NCBI GenBank assembly: GCA_015060905.1
Contig: SUXQ01000009.1
Span: 1 to 64,000, forward strand
From: Bacteroidales bacterium
GTDB taxonomy: Bacteria; Bacteroidota; Bacteroidia; Bacteroidales; Bacteroidaceae
Direction: 5' to 3'
Length of the DNA stretch: 64,000 bases
Shown here piece after piece: positions 1 to 8,139 of the stretch. Numbering within the stretch: position 1 is the stretch's first letter; each line of letters opens with the position of its first letter. The notes beneath the pieces are model-generated. The model was not told the DNA's origin, did no database searches, and saw only the letters and a program-made list of their open reading frames with translations. Both the position numbers and the translations under genes were made by a program.

Positions 1-133
1 GTTCCACAAAAGCTACCCCCTGATACATACGAATATATTTGTAGGCTTGCTTTTCTGTCAAACCAAATCGCTTGGCAAACTCATTCACCAAAGCAATTAT
101 ATACTCAATTATGTCTCTAATGTTGTATTTCAT
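1..133 (-). CDS. DUF3791-like small protein, 5' part only (runs off the window)
   Basis: The minus strand reads from an ATG at 133 and stays open to the window edge, giving 44 residues that begin MKYNIRDIIEYIIALVNEFA and continue through FGLTEKQAYKYI. The pattern of a short helical N-terminus followed by a helix-turn-helix-like TEKQAYKYI segment resembles DUF3791 proteins, about 70-80 aa, which in Bacteroidales often lie next to DUF3990 genes in toxin-antitoxin-like modules. The partner would lie beyond the left edge and cannot be seen. The assignment rests on pattern memory, not on an alignment. Confidence 0.55.
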   Translation of the reverse strand, partial: MKYNIRDIIEYIIALVNEFAKRFGLTEKQAYKYIRMYQGVAFVE

Positions 134-497
134 TGTGCTACACATAACCTATTATACTGCAAACATAATGCTTTTTCATGAAAATATGAATTATACGAAA
201 TAAAAACACTTAAAATAGAATCGTAATACAGCTCTAATCCCAACATCGGTTTCAGAGCCGTTTTTGTACCTTTTCGGAGTAAAAAATGCATTTTTTTGAA
301 AGTTTTTGTACCTCGGGTTTTGATATTCAAGAAATTACACTTACTTTTACATTCCAAAATGGAGGTACAAGGCGAAAAGTGCGTTGAAAATCAATAACTT
401 ACACATTCTCAACGACTTGCCAAATGAGTGGTTGTACCTTTTAGAGTGCTAAATGACTGATTGATAATTATCTACACTTTCTGCATCGGACTTTAAT
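134..497. other. Gene-free stretch between the DUF3791-like gene and a small relic
   Basis: AT-rich DNA with no convincing reading frame on either strand. It contains two stretches reading tttttgtacct or close to it on the plus strand, but no clear hairpin or promoter. The one longer open frame on the minus strand here has no recognisable features and low-complexity composition. Confidence 0.4.
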
Positions 498-626
498 ATG
501 ACCATTGCAGAAGCTCTTGATGCAATGTGTGGTTCCGAGACTTATTCAAAATCGTGCGATCCTAATACTGGACTATATTTCCAAAGCTTACAGTATGTTT
601 ATTCATTTTTGAAGATGAATTGCTAA
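498..626 (+). pseudogene. 42-aa fragment, probable C-terminal relic of a DUF3791/DUF3990-type module protein
   Basis: An ATG at 498 opens a 42-codon frame containing DPNTGLYFQSLQYVYSFLK. The TGLYFQSxxYVYxFL pattern recalls the C-terminal end of small proteins found in the same modules as DUF3791, where a longer N-terminal part would be expected. The frame upstream is closed by stops, so this looks like a truncated remnant, though a genuine micro-protein cannot be excluded. The neighbouring DUF3791-like gene on the other strand supports the reading. Identity is inferred from pattern memory only. Confidence 0.35.
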
Positions 627-739
627 CTGCGAAGTTTGCGTAATGCAAAAATCTTATATACATAGTATATAACCTTATACTCAATATATTATAACCAAAA
701 ATATCTGTCTTGGGGCTGAATAGTTTCAAGAAAAATCAT

Positions 740-747
740 TACCTTTG
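740..747 (+). promoter_or_regulatory. Bacteroidetes -7 promoter box
   Basis: TACCTTTG matches the TAnnTTTG consensus of the Bacteroidetes primary sigma factor. It lies about 30 nt before the broken frame at 777 and would also serve the metallophosphoesterase gene at 1108. Confidence 0.5.
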
Positions 748-776
748 CGGTCGATTTAGAAACAATTAAAACGAAA

Positions 777-1095
777 TGCAGCAAAATAGAATGAACATAA
801 CAGCAACAAATATTTTTCGAGGCTCAAAAGGCTTTGAAGGTATGCTGTATGCTCCTATGTCTAGCATTTTGACATTCATCAATATCGGGAATACTATCCA
901 ACTGAAATATACGCGAACAAGGATATTATAGATGCAAATATCCTCGTTAGCAGAATAGAACAAGAATCGTTGGAAAGTCCCTACCAAACTTTTCAACGAT
1001 TTTTGTTTATGCCCATTGGTGACGCTCTTCCTCTCCGTCATTTCCGTCCAATGGAAATCAACGAATCAATTATTAACTACGCAGGGATGCGGTAA
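777..1095 (+). pseudogene. Frameshifted unknown gene upstream of the metallophosphoesterase
   Basis: An ATG at 777 opens a 51-aa frame (MQQNRMNITATNIFRGSKGF...). From about 875 a second plus-strand frame carries protein-like sequence (EYYPTEIYANKDIIDANILV, later FQRFLFMPIGDALPLRHFRP) up to a TAA at 1093-1095. The two halves are in different frames and the second has no start codon, which suggests one gene broken by a frameshift near 860-880. I do not recognise the family. It sits between a good promoter box and the metallophosphoesterase, so it may have been the first gene of that operon. Two unrelated short open frames are the alternative. Confidence 0.35.
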
Positions 1096-1107
1096 AATGA
1101 AGAAATT

Positions 1108-1875
1108 ATGAAAATACAATACGCATCTGACATACATTTGGAGTTGTCAGATAATTCAAGATTTATAAAGAGTGAGCCATTTGAGGTTACTGGTGATGTG
1201 TTGGTTTTTGCTGGTGATACCGGCTATTTACGGGATAGAACACTCCCTAATTTAAGATTCTGGAAGTGGGCATCTGCAAACTATCGAGAGGTGCTGTTAG
1301 TGCCCGGTAATCACGAGTTCTATGGAAATGGTGATGTGTTAGCCTATGGCGATAGCTGGAGTCGTGAGATTCTGCCTAATGTGCATTACTACCAAAATAA
1401 GGTGGTGAGAATTGATAATGTTGATTTTATCCTCTCAACACTTTGGTCGCATATTACACCGCAGGATGAGTATTTTGTACATCGTGGAATGAATGACTTT
1501 AGGCAGATTCTGTATAATGGTCGCCGCTTTACGCCTGCTGATTTCAATGCTGAGCACGAGAAGTGTCTGGACTTTATCAAGCAGAGTGTAGCTGAGAGCA
1601 CCGCCGAGCGTATCGTGGTAGTAACACATCATTTGCCATCAATGGCAGTTGTGGCTCCCGAGCATAAAGGCAGCCTGCTTAATAGTGCCTTTGCAACGGA
1701 GTTGGGCAACTTTATTGCTGATAGCCGCATTGATGCGTGGATTTTCGGGCATTCACACGCCAACGAGGAGGCAATCATCGGGAATACACGCCTTGTCTGC
1801 AATCAGCTTGGCTATGTCTATTACAATGAGCATCTTGCCGGTTTCGATGGCAAACGATTTATAGAAATCACATGA
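1108..1875 (+). CDS. Calcineurin-like metallophosphoesterase
   Basis: A 255-aa cytosolic protein with the full metallophosphoesterase motif series: SDIHLE (D8, H10), FAGDTG (D37), PGNHEFYG (N68, H69), THH (H174) and FGHSH (H215, H217). These residues hold two metal ions that hydrolyse phosphomonoester or phosphodiester bonds. The substrate is not predictable; close relatives are annotated only as metallophosphatases. There is no signal peptide. The gene is followed after 19 nt by a gene of unknown function and then by another 3 nt later, ending in a hairpin terminator, so the three form an operon. The setting among relics suggests accessory DNA rather than core genome. Confidence 0.85.
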   Translation: MKIQYASDIHLELSDNSRFIKSEPFEVTGDVLVFAGDTGYLRDRTLPNLRFWKWASANYREVLLVPGNHEFYGNGDVLAYGDSWSREILPNVHYYQNKVVRIDNVDFILSTLWSHITPQDEYFVHRGMNDFRQILYNGRRFTPADFNAEHEKCLDFIKQSVAESTAERIVVVTHHLPSMAVVAPEHKGSLLNSAFATELGNFIADSRIDAWIFGHSHANEEAIIGNTRLVCNQLGYVYYNEHLAGFDGKRFIEIT

Positions 1876-1894
1876 TTGAAAATTTAATGAATTT

Positions 1895-2503
1895 ATGAAG
1901 AGCCTATCAAATAGATATTTTTACGAAGTCCATTACACTGTTGATGATAATGGAAAGATTCATCGTTGGAATGGGGATGTGTATGCAGACAGAAAGAATA
2001 GACTTTACAAAACAAAAATGAAACCTAATGACCTGCCTGAATATTATTGCATAGTGCAAAGGTATGGCAATCATTATGATATAATAAATGCCTGTGGAAT
2101 TGTAGATATAGCATACTCTTGGGTTAAGGAAAATCATTTTATGAAGGACTCTGTTCTACGTATCTCTTATTCGGGAAAATTGAATCCATACTATGAGAAG
2201 TATAATTTTAATGGAAAAGAGGTCGTAAGTTTTTCACCTTCATATACCAACGAGGATGAATTGATTTTCGGCAATAGCATCTTTAAATTTCTTGCTTATT
2301 GCAAAAAGTATTCAATGATTAGTTTGAATAAGGTAAGAAAGTCATTCATTGAGCAATGTGAATGGCTAAAGAACAATCAGCCTGCATTCGCTCCCCATAG
2401 TGGCAAGGACGAAAATGGCAATACTGTTTTCCCAAACTTTGGAGAATGGTTCGACAACAAAATAAAGGATTTAATGATACAAACAGAGAATAAACAGTTA
2501 TAG
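1895..2503 (+). CDS. Unknown protein, 202 aa
   Basis: A soluble, lysine- and tyrosine-rich protein of 202 aa without a signal peptide or membrane segment. The N-terminal third has a beta-strand-like pattern (YFYEVHYTVDDNGKIHRWNG); the C-terminal part is helical and ends near a Trp-rich GEWFDNKIKDL. I do not recognise the family. It starts 19 nt after the metallophosphoesterase and ends 3 nt before the next gene, so it is almost certainly co-transcribed and translated as part of that accessory operon. Base composition is more AT-rich than in the lipid A region of this window. Confidence 0.7.
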   Translation: MKSLSNRYFYEVHYTVDDNGKIHRWNGDVYADRKNRLYKTKMKPNDLPEYYCIVQRYGNHYDIINACGIVDIAYSWVKENHFMKDSVLRISYSGKLNPYYEKYNFNGKEVVSFSPSYTNEDELIFGNSIFKFLAYCKKYSMISLNKVRKSFIEQCEWLKNNQPAFAPHSGKDENGNTVFPNFGEWFDNKIKDLMIQTENKQL

Positions 2504-2506
2504 ATT

Positions 2507-2944
2507 ATGAGCTTAGATGTAATAATATACAAGAAGCCTAAAATGGTGAAATACAATGCAGCCCATGCTGCATGTGGTAGTACTTTTATGATAGTACCCG
2601 ACGATGTACCTACAGAGGAGACAGAGTGGTGTGCAAACATCACTCACAACATGAGTAGAATGGCACTGCAAGTTCCCATCTGTGTTAAATACCGGAATAA
2701 GGAGTATAAGGGTACTTTATATGATTATGTATGGGAGCCTGGAGAGAATGGCAATATTACCACCTCTATAATGAGTAAGATTCTTGCTCAAGGTATCGCC
2801 TATATGGTCGAGAATAGGAAAAAACTCCTTCCTTTTAATCCCGCAAACGGATGGGGTTCTTATGATGGATTTATTCCTTGGCTGATAAAATACAAGGAGG
2901 CCTGCGAGGACAATCCTTGTTGCAAGATTAAGGCAAGTATATAA
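2507..2944 (+). CDS. Conserved protein with NITHN and NGWGSY signatures, 145 aa
   Basis: The protein begins MSLDVIIYKK and carries two signatures I associate with a family of small proteins found in bacteria and phages: NITHNMSRMA around residues 48-57 and NPANGWGSYDGFIPWLIKYK in the C-terminal third, followed by EACEDNP. Family members have no established function. The family often occurs in phage-like or mobile contexts, which fits the accessory appearance of this operon. The gene starts 3 nt after its upstream neighbour and is followed within 4 nt by a hairpin terminator. It has no signal peptide. Function is unknown. Confidence 0.75.
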   Translation: MSLDVIIYKKPKMVKYNAAHAACGSTFMIVPDDVPTEETEWCANITHNMSRMALQVPICVKYRNKEYKGTLYDYVWEPGENGNITTSIMSKILAQGIAYMVENRKKLLPFNPANGWGSYDGFIPWLIKYKEACEDNPCCKIKASI

Positions 2945-2947
2945 GAT

Positions 2948-2987
2948 TCGCTCCGAGTCAGCAGCAGTTGTTGCTTGGAGCGATTTT
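2948..2987 (+). terminator. Rho-independent terminator of the metallophosphoesterase operon
   Basis: A 10-bp stem (2948-2957 with 2974-2983, one G-U pair) followed by TTTT, 3 nt after the last stop codon of the operon. Confidence 0.75.
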
Positions 2988-3278
2988 CTATTCTGTAATT
3001 TTGAATTCTAAATACTCTTCACGCTCATAATGCGCCAAATTGCTTTTAAAATATATGATTTGGCGAAATATAAAAAGAAAAATCACATCATATTGCGATT
3101 TTGTCATATAATGCTATCGAAAACAACTCATATTTAACGTCAGTTCGATATAAAAATGTATCCCCTTTGTATATATTGCCTCAATTATTAAAGAATGTTA
3201 ATAATCGGGTTGTATCCGTGAGAAAACAACCAATATACGACACAAATAATAAATATGGCTTTAGAATAAGGATAACTG
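2988..3278. other. Gene-poor stretch with a small inverted repeat
   Basis: AT-rich DNA. An 8-bp inverted repeat (CGCCAAAT at 3033-3040, ATTTGGCG at 3058-3065) with a 17-nt loop is visible. A TTG-started frame from 3101 ends at 3289, inside the left arm of the next hairpin; it has no ATG and no recognisable motif and could be the 3' remnant of a lost gene. Confidence 0.4.
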
Positions 3279-3315
3279 CCCGTCATTGACCCACTCCACG
3301 TCAATGGCGGGTTTC
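3279..3315. terminator. Hairpin terminator near the end of the GH92 gene
   Basis: A 12-bp stem (3279-3290 with 3300-3311, one G-U pair) with a 9-nt loop. It is followed by a T-rich stretch on the plus strand. On the minus strand it lies about 50 nt past the GH92 stop codon and could serve that gene as well. Confidence 0.55.
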
Positions 3316-3362
3316 TTCTCAAAGAAACAATACGCAGCAATATGTTATATTTTGAGTGCACT

Positions 3363-5582
3363 TTACTTCATCCGGAAGTCGAGTGTTCCACCTGCCATAA
3401 TCTGCTGGTGGGTGAGCTTGAGGTCTGTAAGGGGCTTGCCGTTAAGTTTTACTTTCTTTACATAGATGCGTTTGTCGGTCTTGTTGGGGGCATTGATGAC
3501 AAAGTCTTTTCCATTTGCCAGATGCAGGGTGGCCTTCTTGTAGAGTGGTGTACCGATGACATATTCGGCAGAGCCGGCATTGAAGGGATAAAAGCCAAGA
3601 GCCGAGAAGATGTACCATGCTGACATCTGTCCGCAGTCGTCGTTACCGGCGTATCCGCAAGGAGTAGCGTTGTAGAAGCTGCTGCGCACTTGTTCCACAA
3701 GTTCCTGTGTGCGTGAGGGCTTACCGGCAAAGTTATAGAAATATACTGTGTGGTGGCTGGGCTCGTTGCCATGAGCATACTGTCCGATGAATCCGCTGGC
3801 GTTGCCGTTGCGCTCGCCGCTGGTGGCGGTGAGGGTGAAGTTCTCGTCGAGTTTACGGATGAATCCCTTTGTACCGCCGAAAAGGTCAATCATGCCTTGT
3901 GGGTTGTGGGGCACGAACCACATGTACTGCCATGCGTTTCCTTCGATGAAGCAAGGCTCTTCGTAGCTCAGAGGATCGAATGGCTCTACCCATTCTCCAT
4001 TGTCGTTCTTGGGACGGAAGAAGCCTGACTCTTTATGGAAGAGGTTGCGGTACGATTCGCTGCGCTTGTAGAAGCGTTCATAGTCGTCAGTCTTGCCTAA
4101 TTTTTTTGCGACGGCTGCTACGCACCAATCGTCGAATGCCTGTTCAAGGGTGATGCTCACGCTCATTCTTTGCATGTTTTGTGGCATGTAGCCATACTTT
4201 TCCCACGCTTCAAAGGGTGAGTTGTAGTGGCTGCGTGTGCTGCTTTCTACCATCGCCTGATATGTTTTTTCAACGTCAATGCCGGGTAGTTCGGCTAAAA
4301 TGGCGTCGGAGAGCACTGGAATAGCGTGGTTGCCAATCATGCAGTAGTTTTCTTGTCCCCAAAGGTCCCAGATGGGCAGATAGCCGTATGATTCGTGGTG
4401 GAGCACCATGTCTCGCACAAACTGTGCGGCAACATCGGGGGCTATGAGGGTGTAGAGGGGGTGTGCGGCGCGGAATGTGTCCCACAGGCTGAAGGTGCTG
4501 TGATATACTTGTCCTTTGGGCATCTGCTTTATTTCGTAGTTGGTGGTCATGTAGCGACCGTCAGCATCGCTCATGGTATTGGGCTGCATGAGCACATGGT
4601 AAAGTCCGGTGTAGAAAATGGTTTTTTGTTCATCGGTAGCCTCAATGTCGATGCGTGACAATTCTTTTTGCCATGCATCGTGCGCTGCTTGTACGTAGTG
4701 GTTGAAGTCCCAGCTTATGGCCTCGGCTTTCATGTTGATGCGTGCTCCATTGCTATCAACAGGAGAGATGGCTACTTTTACGGTGAGTTCCTGACTTTCG
4801 TTGGCATCAAAGGAGAGTGCGCTGCGCAATACACAGCCGTTAATAACCTCGCTCTGTCCGGCATTGCGTTCGCCGTCCATAAGCAGGCGGGTCTTGAAGG
4901 GGCGTGAGAATTCTGCTCGGAAATAGACTTTGCGCATCTTGGCCCAGCCGGTAATGATGCGGTAGCCTTCGATGGTGCGGTTGTCTACAATGCGTATCTG
5001 GCTTTGGATGATGTTATAGGCGCGCTTTCCGGTGTAGTAAGCTTCGCCCTTGTAGGTGCTGCGGTCAAGGTCGAGTACCACAGTCTGCTGCTTTCCTTTG
5101 GGGAAGGTGTAGTGGTGAATGCCGGTGCGGACGGTGGAGGAGAGTTCTACCTTTACGCCGCTCTCTTGCAGTTGCACCATGTAATAGCCGGGTTTTGCCG
5201 CCTCGGCATCGTGGCTGTATGTTTGGCCAAAATCGCCTGCTTGCAACTGTTTGGGGGTTACTTCCCACGAAACGGGCATCAGGCTTACATCGATGAGGTC
5301 GGTGCAACCGGTGCCGCTTAAGTGGGTGTGGGTAAAGCCATAAATTTTGTTCTTGTTGTAGTCGTAGCCCGAGCAGGGGTCCCATGTTACGTTGTTCTCG
5401 GTTTCGGGACTCAACTGTACCATTCCTTGCGGCATAGTGGCGCCGGGGAAGGTGCTTCCGCTAAGCGCACCTGTATCATCGGTCTGTGTGCCGATGAATG
5501 GATTTACATACGTTGTGTAGTCGTTGGCATTGGCGGCACCGAAGGCTATTGCCAACAGGAATGAAAAAAGTAGTTTCTTCAT
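3363..5582 (-). CDS. Secreted GH92 family alpha-mannosidase
   Basis: A 739-aa exo-acting alpha-mannosidase of glycoside hydrolase family 92, calcium-dependent enzymes that Bacteroidetes use on host and yeast N-glycans. The start at 5582 gives a clean signal peptide (MKKLLFSFLLAIAFGAANA); the frame is open 10 codons further up, but that start would spoil it. The mature protein opens with the family hallmark YVNPFIGTQTDDTGALSGST, has FSLWDTFRAAHPLYTLI in the middle, and carries EGNAWQYMWFVPHNPQG and NDDCGQMSAWYIFSALGFYP near the end, which shape the catalytic pocket. Length is normal for the family. It is alone on its strand with its own promoter and acts in the periplasm or at the cell surface. 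No SusC/SusD pair is nearby. Confidence 0.95.
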   Translation of the reverse strand: MKKLLFSFLLAIAFGAANANDYTTYVNPFIGTQTDDTGALSGSTFPGATMPQGMVQLSPETENNVTWDPCSGYDYNKNKIYGFTHTHLSGTGCTDLIDVSLMPVSWEVTPKQLQAGDFGQTYSHDAEAAKPGYYMVQLQESGVKVELSSTVRTGIHHYTFPKGKQQTVVLDLDRSTYKGEAYYTGKRAYNIIQSQIRIVDNRTIEGYRIITGWAKMRKVYFRAEFSRPFKTRLLMDGERNAGQSEVINGCVLRSALSFDANESQELTVKVAISPVDSNGARINMKAEAISWDFNHYVQAAHDAWQKELSRIDIEATDEQKTIFYTGLYHVLMQPNTMSDADGRYMTTNYEIKQMPKGQVYHSTFSLWDTFRAAHPLYTLIAPDVAAQFVRDMVLHHESYGYLPIWDLWGQENYCMIGNHAIPVLSDAILAELPGIDVEKTYQAMVESSTRSHYNSPFEAWEKYGYMPQNMQRMSVSITLEQAFDDWCVAAVAKKLGKTDDYERFYKRSESYRNLFHKESGFFRPKNDNGEWVEPFDPLSYEEPCFIEGNAWQYMWFVPHNPQGMIDLFGGTKGFIRKLDENFTLTATSGERNGNASGFIGQYAHGNEPSHHTVYFYNFAGKPSRTQELVEQVRSSFYNATPCGYAGNDDCGQMSAWYIFSALGFYPFNAGSAEYVIGTPLYKKATLHLANGKDFVINAPNKTDKRIYVKKVKLNGKPLTDLKLTHQQIMAGGTLDFRMK

Positions 5583-5609
5583 ATGTTTATTATGTGGATT
5601 GTTTATGCG

Positions 5610-5617
5610 CAAAGGTA
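5610..5617 (-). promoter_or_regulatory. -7 promoter box of the GH92 gene
   Basis: On the minus strand this reads TACCTTTG, a perfect TAnnTTTG match, 28 nt before the chosen start codon at 5582. A transcription start just downstream would fall inside the longer version of the frame, which supports the shorter start. Confidence 0.65.
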
Positions 5618-5785
5618 AAATATAATATTTTTACGCAAAAATGAATGTATTATTTTATAGGTTAAGTGCTATGGATTATATTGGACTGTAACTGACAATG
5701 GTGAAAAGAATTGAATATGCCGTTGTAAAAGTAATATGGGAATTCTTACTTATTGGTGATTATTTGTTGTTTGGAAATTTATATT

Positions 5786-5793
5786 TAATTTTG
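5786..5793 (+). promoter_or_regulatory. -7 promoter box of the M28 peptidase gene
   Basis: TAATTTTG matches TAnnTTTG, 43 nt before the ATG at 5837, with a TTG-rich stretch about 20 nt upstream that could be the -33 element. Confidence 0.5.
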
Positions 5794-5836
5794 TGAAAGA
5801 AACAAATAACCTCAATTTATCTGTAAACTTCAGTAT

Positions 5837-7090
5837 ATGAAAAAGATATTATTCTTGATTTTGGCTCTTGTTACTGTGCAGCTTGGTGCTCAAGATGTGG
5901 CGCACTACAAAAAGATTGTGAAGAAACTTAGTTCGGCAAAATATCAGGGGCGCGGTTACGCCGAGGATGGTGCAAACAAGGCGGGTAAATGGATTGCAAA
6001 GGAGTTTGCAAAAGCAGGTGCTGTGGATGTTGTTTGTCAGCCGTTTAAACTTGATATTAATACTTTCCCCGGAAAAATGGAGGTTAGCGTGGATGGTAAA
6101 AGACAGGTGCCGGGGGTGGACTTTACTCTAAGGGAGTTTAACCCTTCTGTTAAGGGCGAGTTTAAATTGTATTATATCGACCTTGAGAATTATAATGCCG
6201 AGAAAATGTTTGCCGACCTTGCAACGCCGCAGTATGAGGGTGCTATTGTTGTTGCGGATTTTATGTATCCTTACAAGCATGGTGCCGATTTTAAAAAATT
6301 GCAGAGCAAAAAGCTTTGTAATACTTCGGGAATGGTGCATGTTTGGGAGTCGCCGCTGAAATTCTATAAGGCTTACGGTGAAACGGTCGCGGAAAAGCCT
6401 GTCATTTGGGTGACTCCTGATTTTCCTAAAGGTGCAAAGAGCATCAAGCTGGATATTGAGAATGAGTTTCTTAAGGATTATGAGTGCTTCAATGTGATTG
6501 CCAAAGTGGAGGGCACAAGGCATGATAGTTGCTATGTTTTTACTGCTCACTATGACCATTTGGGCAAGCTTGGCAAAAAGACATATTATCCGGGTGCGCA
6601 CGATAATGCTTCGGGTACTGCTGCCATTATTACTTTTGCTGCTCATTATGCGAAGAATATGCCTGAATTTGATATGTATTTTATTGCTTTCTCAGGCGAG
6701 GATGCTAACCTAAGAGGCTCGGAGTGGTACGCGAAAAACCCGATTGCTCCTTTGAACAGAATAAAGTATTTGTTTAACTTGGACATGATTGGGGATAATA
6801 ATCCTGTGCAGTATTGCGAGGTGAGCGACGAGGGTATGCAGGGATTCTCTTTGTTCGAGAAGATTAATGCGGAGAATGGTTATTTTAAGGCGTTTGAAAA
6901 AGGCGAGCTTGCCGATAATAGTGACCACTATCCTTTTGCAAAGAGAAATGTTCCGTGCGTGTTTTTTATGAATGAGAAGGGCGATGCGCACAAGTATTAT
7001 CATACGGTACACGATAAATGGGAAAATGCAATTTTCACTACTTATGAACCTATGTTCAAGATGATTGAGGAGTTTATAAGAAAGTATTGA
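5837..7090 (+). CDS. Secreted M28 family zinc aminopeptidase
   Basis: A 417-aa exported peptidase. Residues 1-19 (MKKILFLILALVTVQLGAQ) form a signal peptide. The catalytic domain in the second half shows the M28 co-catalytic zinc site: H238 in HYDHLG, D256 in AHDNASG, E288-D289 in FSGEDANLRGSE, and H364 in SDHYPF. In this family the Glu is the general base and the next acidic residue is a zinc ligand; here it is Asp rather than the commoner Glu, which occurs in some members. The region from about 60 to 200 is probably an inserted PA-like domain. It probably trims N-terminal residues from peptides in the periplasm. It is monocistronic. Confidence 0.9.
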   Translation: MKKILFLILALVTVQLGAQDVAHYKKIVKKLSSAKYQGRGYAEDGANKAGKWIAKEFAKAGAVDVVCQPFKLDINTFPGKMEVSVDGKRQVPGVDFTLREFNPSVKGEFKLYYIDLENYNAEKMFADLATPQYEGAIVVADFMYPYKHGADFKKLQSKKLCNTSGMVHVWESPLKFYKAYGETVAEKPVIWVTPDFPKGAKSIKLDIENEFLKDYECFNVIAKVEGTRHDSCYVFTAHYDHLGKLGKKTYYPGAHDNASGTAAIITFAAHYAKNMPEFDMYFIAFSGEDANLRGSEWYAKNPIAPLNRIKYLFNLDMIGDNNPVQYCEVSDEGMQGFSLFEKINAENGYFKAFEKGELADNSDHYPFAKRNVPCVFFMNEKGDAHKYYHTVHDKWENAIFTTYEPMFKMIEEFIRKY

Positions 7091-7130
7091 TGCGCGTGAT
7101 AGAATAGTTGGAATGTAGAGTTTGTTGCTA

Positions 7131-7166
7131 TGAGTACATTGGAAAGAGCAATTATAATAGATTGAT
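7131..7166 (+). pseudogene. Remnant of the 5' end of an HD-domain gene
   Basis: An ATG at 7131 starts an 11-codon frame MSTLERAIIID and then stops. The first eight residues equal the first eight of the HD-domain protein starting at 8140, while several codons differ synonymously. This suggests an old paralogue of which only the first codons survive. Confidence 0.35.
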
Positions 7167-7224
7167 TGTCTGTGTGCTTGTGGTATTGTGTCGGTGGAGA
7201 GATTAAAAGAATAATTTAAAAATT

Positions 7225-8025
7225 ATGGGGTGGGACGTTGTACAAATAGGTTTAAGACATAATCTGCCTGTTGATGACCCTTTTGCAACTGCACGCGAGG
7301 TTGCAAAAAGAATGAATAGAAATATCAGACTCGTTTATCAGAATATGTATGAGTATGATATTGAAAATAATGTCGTATATGATGCTGATGGGCCTTCTTT
7401 AATTGAACTTGCGAAAATTGAAGTAAATGCTTCTGATGATTATTTGCAAATGTTAGTTTATGGTTATCAGACTAATAAGATATTGGAAATTGCGGGAATA
7501 GAGAATATTCGTGCAGCTTCGCTTAAAAATGATTCGGGCGAATATCTTCTTCGTAATATTGAAAATCAATATGGTTTATACGAAATAGAAGATGATGATA
7601 TTTTTATTAGAATTTTTAAAGAGAATGTGGACCTCGATATTTATGTATATGAAAGGTGGTCGTGCTTTGAACAAGCGTTTCACCTATTGAACGCTGATGA
7701 TGCAGAGTGGTTGAGTAATTATCGTATGCAGATATATAATAGGGCGAAGATGTTTGGTTGCGACGAGGTAATTATTTGTTGCGATCAGGGTCCCGGAGAA
7801 TTTATTTACACAAAAATGGATATTTCGGCTGATGAGTTAAAAGAGTATGCTCGCTCTTTGCAATATCTTGACGATAATGCTAAATGTGATAAAGAATTTG
7901 ATGCTAATGAATGGAAAAAGAATGCCAAACATATTTTCTTTCCATCTTTCTTTAACAATGAGGTTATTTTGTCCGATGATGATTTTGTAGAGGTTATATA
8001 TGATGATTTTAGCGACCTTGCGTAG
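7225..8025 (+). CDS. Unknown acidic protein, 266 aa
   Basis: A soluble 266-aa protein starting MGWDVVQIGLRHNLPVDDPF, strongly acidic towards the C-terminus (DDDFVEVIYDDFSD). It has no signal peptide or membrane segment. A cysteine pair occurs in EVIICCDQGPGEFIY near residue 190. I do not recognise the family; it looks like a conserved Bacteroidetes hypothetical protein. It lies between a relic of an HD-type gene and the intact HD gene in the same direction, so the pair may have been duplicated or shuffled together. Start choice is supported by the lack of upstream ATG codons in frame. Confidence 0.65.
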   Translation: MGWDVVQIGLRHNLPVDDPFATAREVAKRMNRNIRLVYQNMYEYDIENNVVYDADGPSLIELAKIEVNASDDYLQMLVYGYQTNKILEIAGIENIRAASLKNDSGEYLLRNIENQYGLYEIEDDDIFIRIFKENVDLDIYVYERWSCFEQAFHLLNADDAEWLSNYRMQIYNRAKMFGCDEVIICCDQGPGEFIYTKMDISADELKEYARSLQYLDDNAKCDKEFDANEWKKNAKHIFFPSFFNNEVILSDDDFVEVIYDDFSDLA

Positions 8026-8139
8026 TTGGTAATTATCAAATGAGGGGTACATCCTATTAAAAGATAGTTTGCAGGTTGTTCATCAATGGACAATTCTCTT
8101 TATATTAGAAATTATTTTAAACATTATAATTTTATCATT

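Noticed and set aside
3101-3289. A 62-codon TTG-started frame
   Set aside because: No ATG, no recognisable motif, and its end runs into the left arm of a terminator hairpin. Mentioned only as a possible remnant.
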